Source: Modestobacter sp.
Lineage (GTDB): Bacteria; Actinomycetota; Actinomycetes; Mycobacteriales; Geodermatophilaceae
NCBI GenBank assembly: GCA_025966175.1
Contig: JAOPVN010000520.1
Location: 1-5,878 of the forward strand
Direction of reading: 5' to 3'
DNA: 5,878 nt
Part shown: positions 4,064 to 5,878 of the stretch, in pieces
Numbering within the stretch: position 1 is the first letter of the stretch
How the letters are laid out: every line of letters begins with the position of its first letter
Program-made: the position numbers and the translations under genes
Notes under the pieces: generated by a model
Databases searched by the model: none
The model's input: only the letters and a program-made list of their open reading frames with translations
What the model was told of the DNA's origin: nothing

Positions 4064-5878
4064 GTGGGGATGCCGCGGGTCGAAGAGCAGTCAGTGGTCG
4101 GGGGGACGGCGGGCGCGGAGGCCGTGCTCGCCGGGCTGGACGAGCAGCAGCGGGCCGCCGCCGAGGCGGTGCGAGGGCCGGTCTGCATCCTGGCAGGGGC
4201 AGGCACCGGGAAGACCCGCACGATCACCCACCGGATCGCCTACGGCGTCCACCTGGGGGAGTACGTGCCCGAGCAGGTGCTCGCGGTGACGTTCACCGCT
4301 CGGGCGGCCGGTGAGCTGCGTGGGCGGCTGTCGGCGCTGGGGGTCGGCGGCGTCCAGGCACGCACCTTCCACGCCGCGGCCATGCGGCAGTTGCGGTACT
4401 TCGCGCCGCGGGTGCTGGGCGGCCCGATGCCCGAGCTGATCGAGAACAAGCTGCGGGTCGTCGCGGCGGCCGCCTCCCGCGCGCGGCTGACCACCGACCG
4501 GGCCAGCCTCCGCGACCTGGCCAGCGAGATCGAGTGGGCCAAGACCACGCTGGCCACCCCGGAGGACGATCCAGCCCGGGCCGCCGCGGCCGCGCGGGAG
4601 ACGCCGTTCGACCCGACCGCAGTGGCCGCGGTGTACCGCAGCTACGAGGAGGCCAAGTCGCGCGACGGGGCGCTGGACTTCGAGGACCTGCTGCTGGTGA
4701 CCGCCTACGCGATCGAGGAGCACCGCGACGTCGCCCGCGAGGTGCGGGCGCAGTACCGGCACTTCGTCGTCGACGAGTACCAGGACGTCAACCCGCTGCA
4801 GCAGCGGCTGCTCGACGCCTGGCTGGGCGGTCGCGCCGAGGTGTGCGTCGTCGGCGACCCCAACCAGACCATCTACTCCTTCACCGGCGCCGACCCCGAC
4901 TACCTGCTGGGCTTCGCCGACCGCTATGCCGACGCCGAGGTGGTCAAGCTCGAGCGCGACTACCGCTCCACACCTCAGGTGGTCGGGCTGGCCAACAAGC
5001 TGATCGGCCAGGCCCCGCTGCGCAAGGGCCTGCCCGGTCTGCGCCTGCTGGGCCAGCGGGCCGAGGGCCCGGCCCCGCGGTTCGTCGAGCACGCCGACGA
5101 GCCGGCCGAGGCCGCCGCGGTGGCCAAGGCCTGCCGCGAGCTCATCGACGGGGGTCTGCCGGCGAGCGAGATCGCGGTCCTGTTCCGGATCAACGCCCAG
5201 TCCCAGGTCTACGAGTCGGCGCTGGCCGACGTCGGGGTGCCCTACGTCCTCAAGGGCGGCGAGCGGTTCTTCGAGCGGCCCGAGGTGCGCGAGGCGGTCC
5301 TGCTGCTGCGCGGCGCGGCCGCCGGAGGGAACGACGCGGGCGCGCTGGTGCCCGCGATCCGTGACGTGCTGGCCTCCACCGGGTGGGTGGAGCACCGGCC
5401 CCCGCCCGGCGGCGCCGCCCGGGACCGCTGGCAGTCCCTCGCCGCCCTGGTCGACCTCGCCGTCGACCTGGTGGCCGAGCAGCCGACGCTGGACCTGGCC
5501 GGGTTCGTCGCGCACCTGGCCGAGCGGGCCAACGCCCAGCACGCGCCGACGGTGCAGGGCGTGACGCTGGCGTCCATGCACGCGGCCAAGGGGCTGGAGT
5601 GGGACGCGGTCTTCGTGGTCGGGCTGGTGGACGGCGTCGTCCCCATCGCCCAGTCCCAGGCGCGCCCCGAGGCCGTCGAGGAGGAGCGCCGGCTGCTGTA
5701 CGTGGCGATCACCCGGGCCCGCGAGCAGCTGACCCTGTCCTGGTCGCTGGCCCGCAACCCCGGGGGACAGCGCTCGCGTCCGCGCAGCCGCTTCCTCGAC
5801 GGCCTCGCCCCCGACGCGGCCGCCGCGCCGCGCCGCCCGGCCAAGCGGCCCAAGGTCGTGCTGGAGGGCGAGGCGGGG
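4064..5878 (+). CDS. uvrD2: ATP-dependent DNA helicase UvrD2 (SF1A), C-terminus beyond the window
   Basis: UvrD2 is a 3'-5' superfamily 1A DNA helicase of actinobacteria, linked to DNA repair and essential in M. tuberculosis. The frame is open to the right edge: 605 residues from GTG 4064, or 603 from ATG 4070. All helicase motifs are present: Walker A AGAGTGKT (44-51, Lys50), motif Ia VLAVTFTARAA (72-82), motif II DEYQD (237-241), motif III GDPNQTIYSFTGA (264-276), motif IV LERDYRSTPQ (296-305), motif V VTLASMHAAKGLEW (500-513) and motif VI EEERRLLYVAITRAR (539-553). The upstream GLDEQQRAA segment is the Q-motif region. HAAKGLEWDAVFVVGLVDG and the overall length spacing agree with UvrD2 rather than PcrA/UvrD1. 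The visible part ends in a basic Pro/Lys linker. In mycobacterial UvrD2 a four-cysteine element and an HRDC domain follow, and these would lie beyond the edge. The gene is divergent from mrx1 with a 142-nt gap. The start is uncertain by two codons; the identity is secure. Confidence 0.96.
   Translation, partial: MGMPRVEEQSVVGGTAGAEAVLAGLDEQQRAAAEAVRGPVCILAGAGTGKTRTITHRIAYGVHLGEYVPEQVLAVTFTARAAGELRGRLSALGVGGVQARTFHAAAMRQLRYFAPRVLGGPMPELIENKLRVVAAAASRARLTTDRASLRDLASEIEWAKTTLATPEDDPARAAAAARETPFDPTAVAAVYRSYEEAKSRDGALDFEDLLLVTAYAIEEHRDVAREVRAQYRHFVVDEYQDVNPLQQRLLDAWLGGRAEVCVVGDPNQTIYSFTGADPDYLLGFADRYADAEVVKLERDYRSTPQVVGLANKLIGQAPLRKGLPGLRLLGQRAEGPAPRFVEHADEPAEAAAVAKACRELIDGGLPASEIAVLFRINAQSQVYESALADVGVPYVLKGGERFFERPEVREAVLLLRGAAAGGNDAGALVPAIRDVLASTGWVEHRPPPGGAARDRWQSLAALVDLAVDLVAEQPTLDLAGFVAHLAERANAQHAPTVQGVTLASMHAAKGLEWDAVFVVGLVDGVVPIAQSQARPEAVEEERRLLYVAITRAREQLTLSWSLARNPGGQRSRPRSRFLDGLAPDAAAAPRRPAKRPKVVLEGEAG

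Noticed and set aside
2359..4314. 651-codon plus-strand open frame over the kinase-like, ANTAR and mrx1 genes
   Set aside because: Its translation is compositionally skewed and has no domain, while the opposite strand encodes three recognisable proteins here.
4091..5581. 496-codon minus-strand open frame over uvrD2
   Set aside because: It lies antisense to a helicase with every motif in order; its His/Arg/Gly-rich product is a shadow.

Overview
The window is dense, very GC-rich coding DNA with strong third-position G/C bias, typical of a high-GC actinobacterium. A mycoredoxin gene (mycothiol-dependent redox) between nudC and a UvrD2-type helicase supports this, because that neighbourhood is known from mycobacteria (Rv3199c nudC, Rv3198A mrx1, Rv3198c uvrD2). 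A Geodermatophilaceae-like host (Blastococcus, Modestobacter or Geodermatophilus) is my impression from sequence style; it is not proven.

Layout, left to right. (1) + strand, 1-2127: the C-terminal part of an M16 zinc-peptidase-family protein, cut by the left edge, overlaps by an ATGA junction with nudC, a NAD(H) diphosphatase / RNA deNADding enzyme. (2) 2133-2183: a long imperfect hairpin between convergent genes, probably a bidirectional terminator. (3) - strand, 3921-2185: three genes read leftwards. These are mrx1 (mycoredoxin), an ANTAR-domain RNA-binding regulator with an unrecognised N-terminal module, and a uridine-kinase-like protein whose P-loop is missing. The last two overlap by 4 nt at a CTGA junction. 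A strong hairpin lies between mrx1 and the ANTAR gene. (4) 3922-4063: a divergent promoter region. It contains a sigma-R/SigH-like element (GGAAG-N18-GTT) pointing at mrx1. (5) + strand, 4064 to the right edge: uvrD2, an SF1A DNA helicase with all helicase motifs inside the window and its C-terminal region beyond it.

The genes suggest a redox and genome-maintenance neighbourhood: NAD turnover and NAD-cap removal (NudC), mycothiol-linked disulfide reduction (Mrx1) and DNA unwinding for repair (UvrD2). The ANTAR / kinase-like pair sits inside the otherwise familiar nudC-mrx1-uvrD2 block and is the least understood part. I see no mobile element, CRISPR array, tRNA or rRNA. No stretch over 300 bases lacks a gene.
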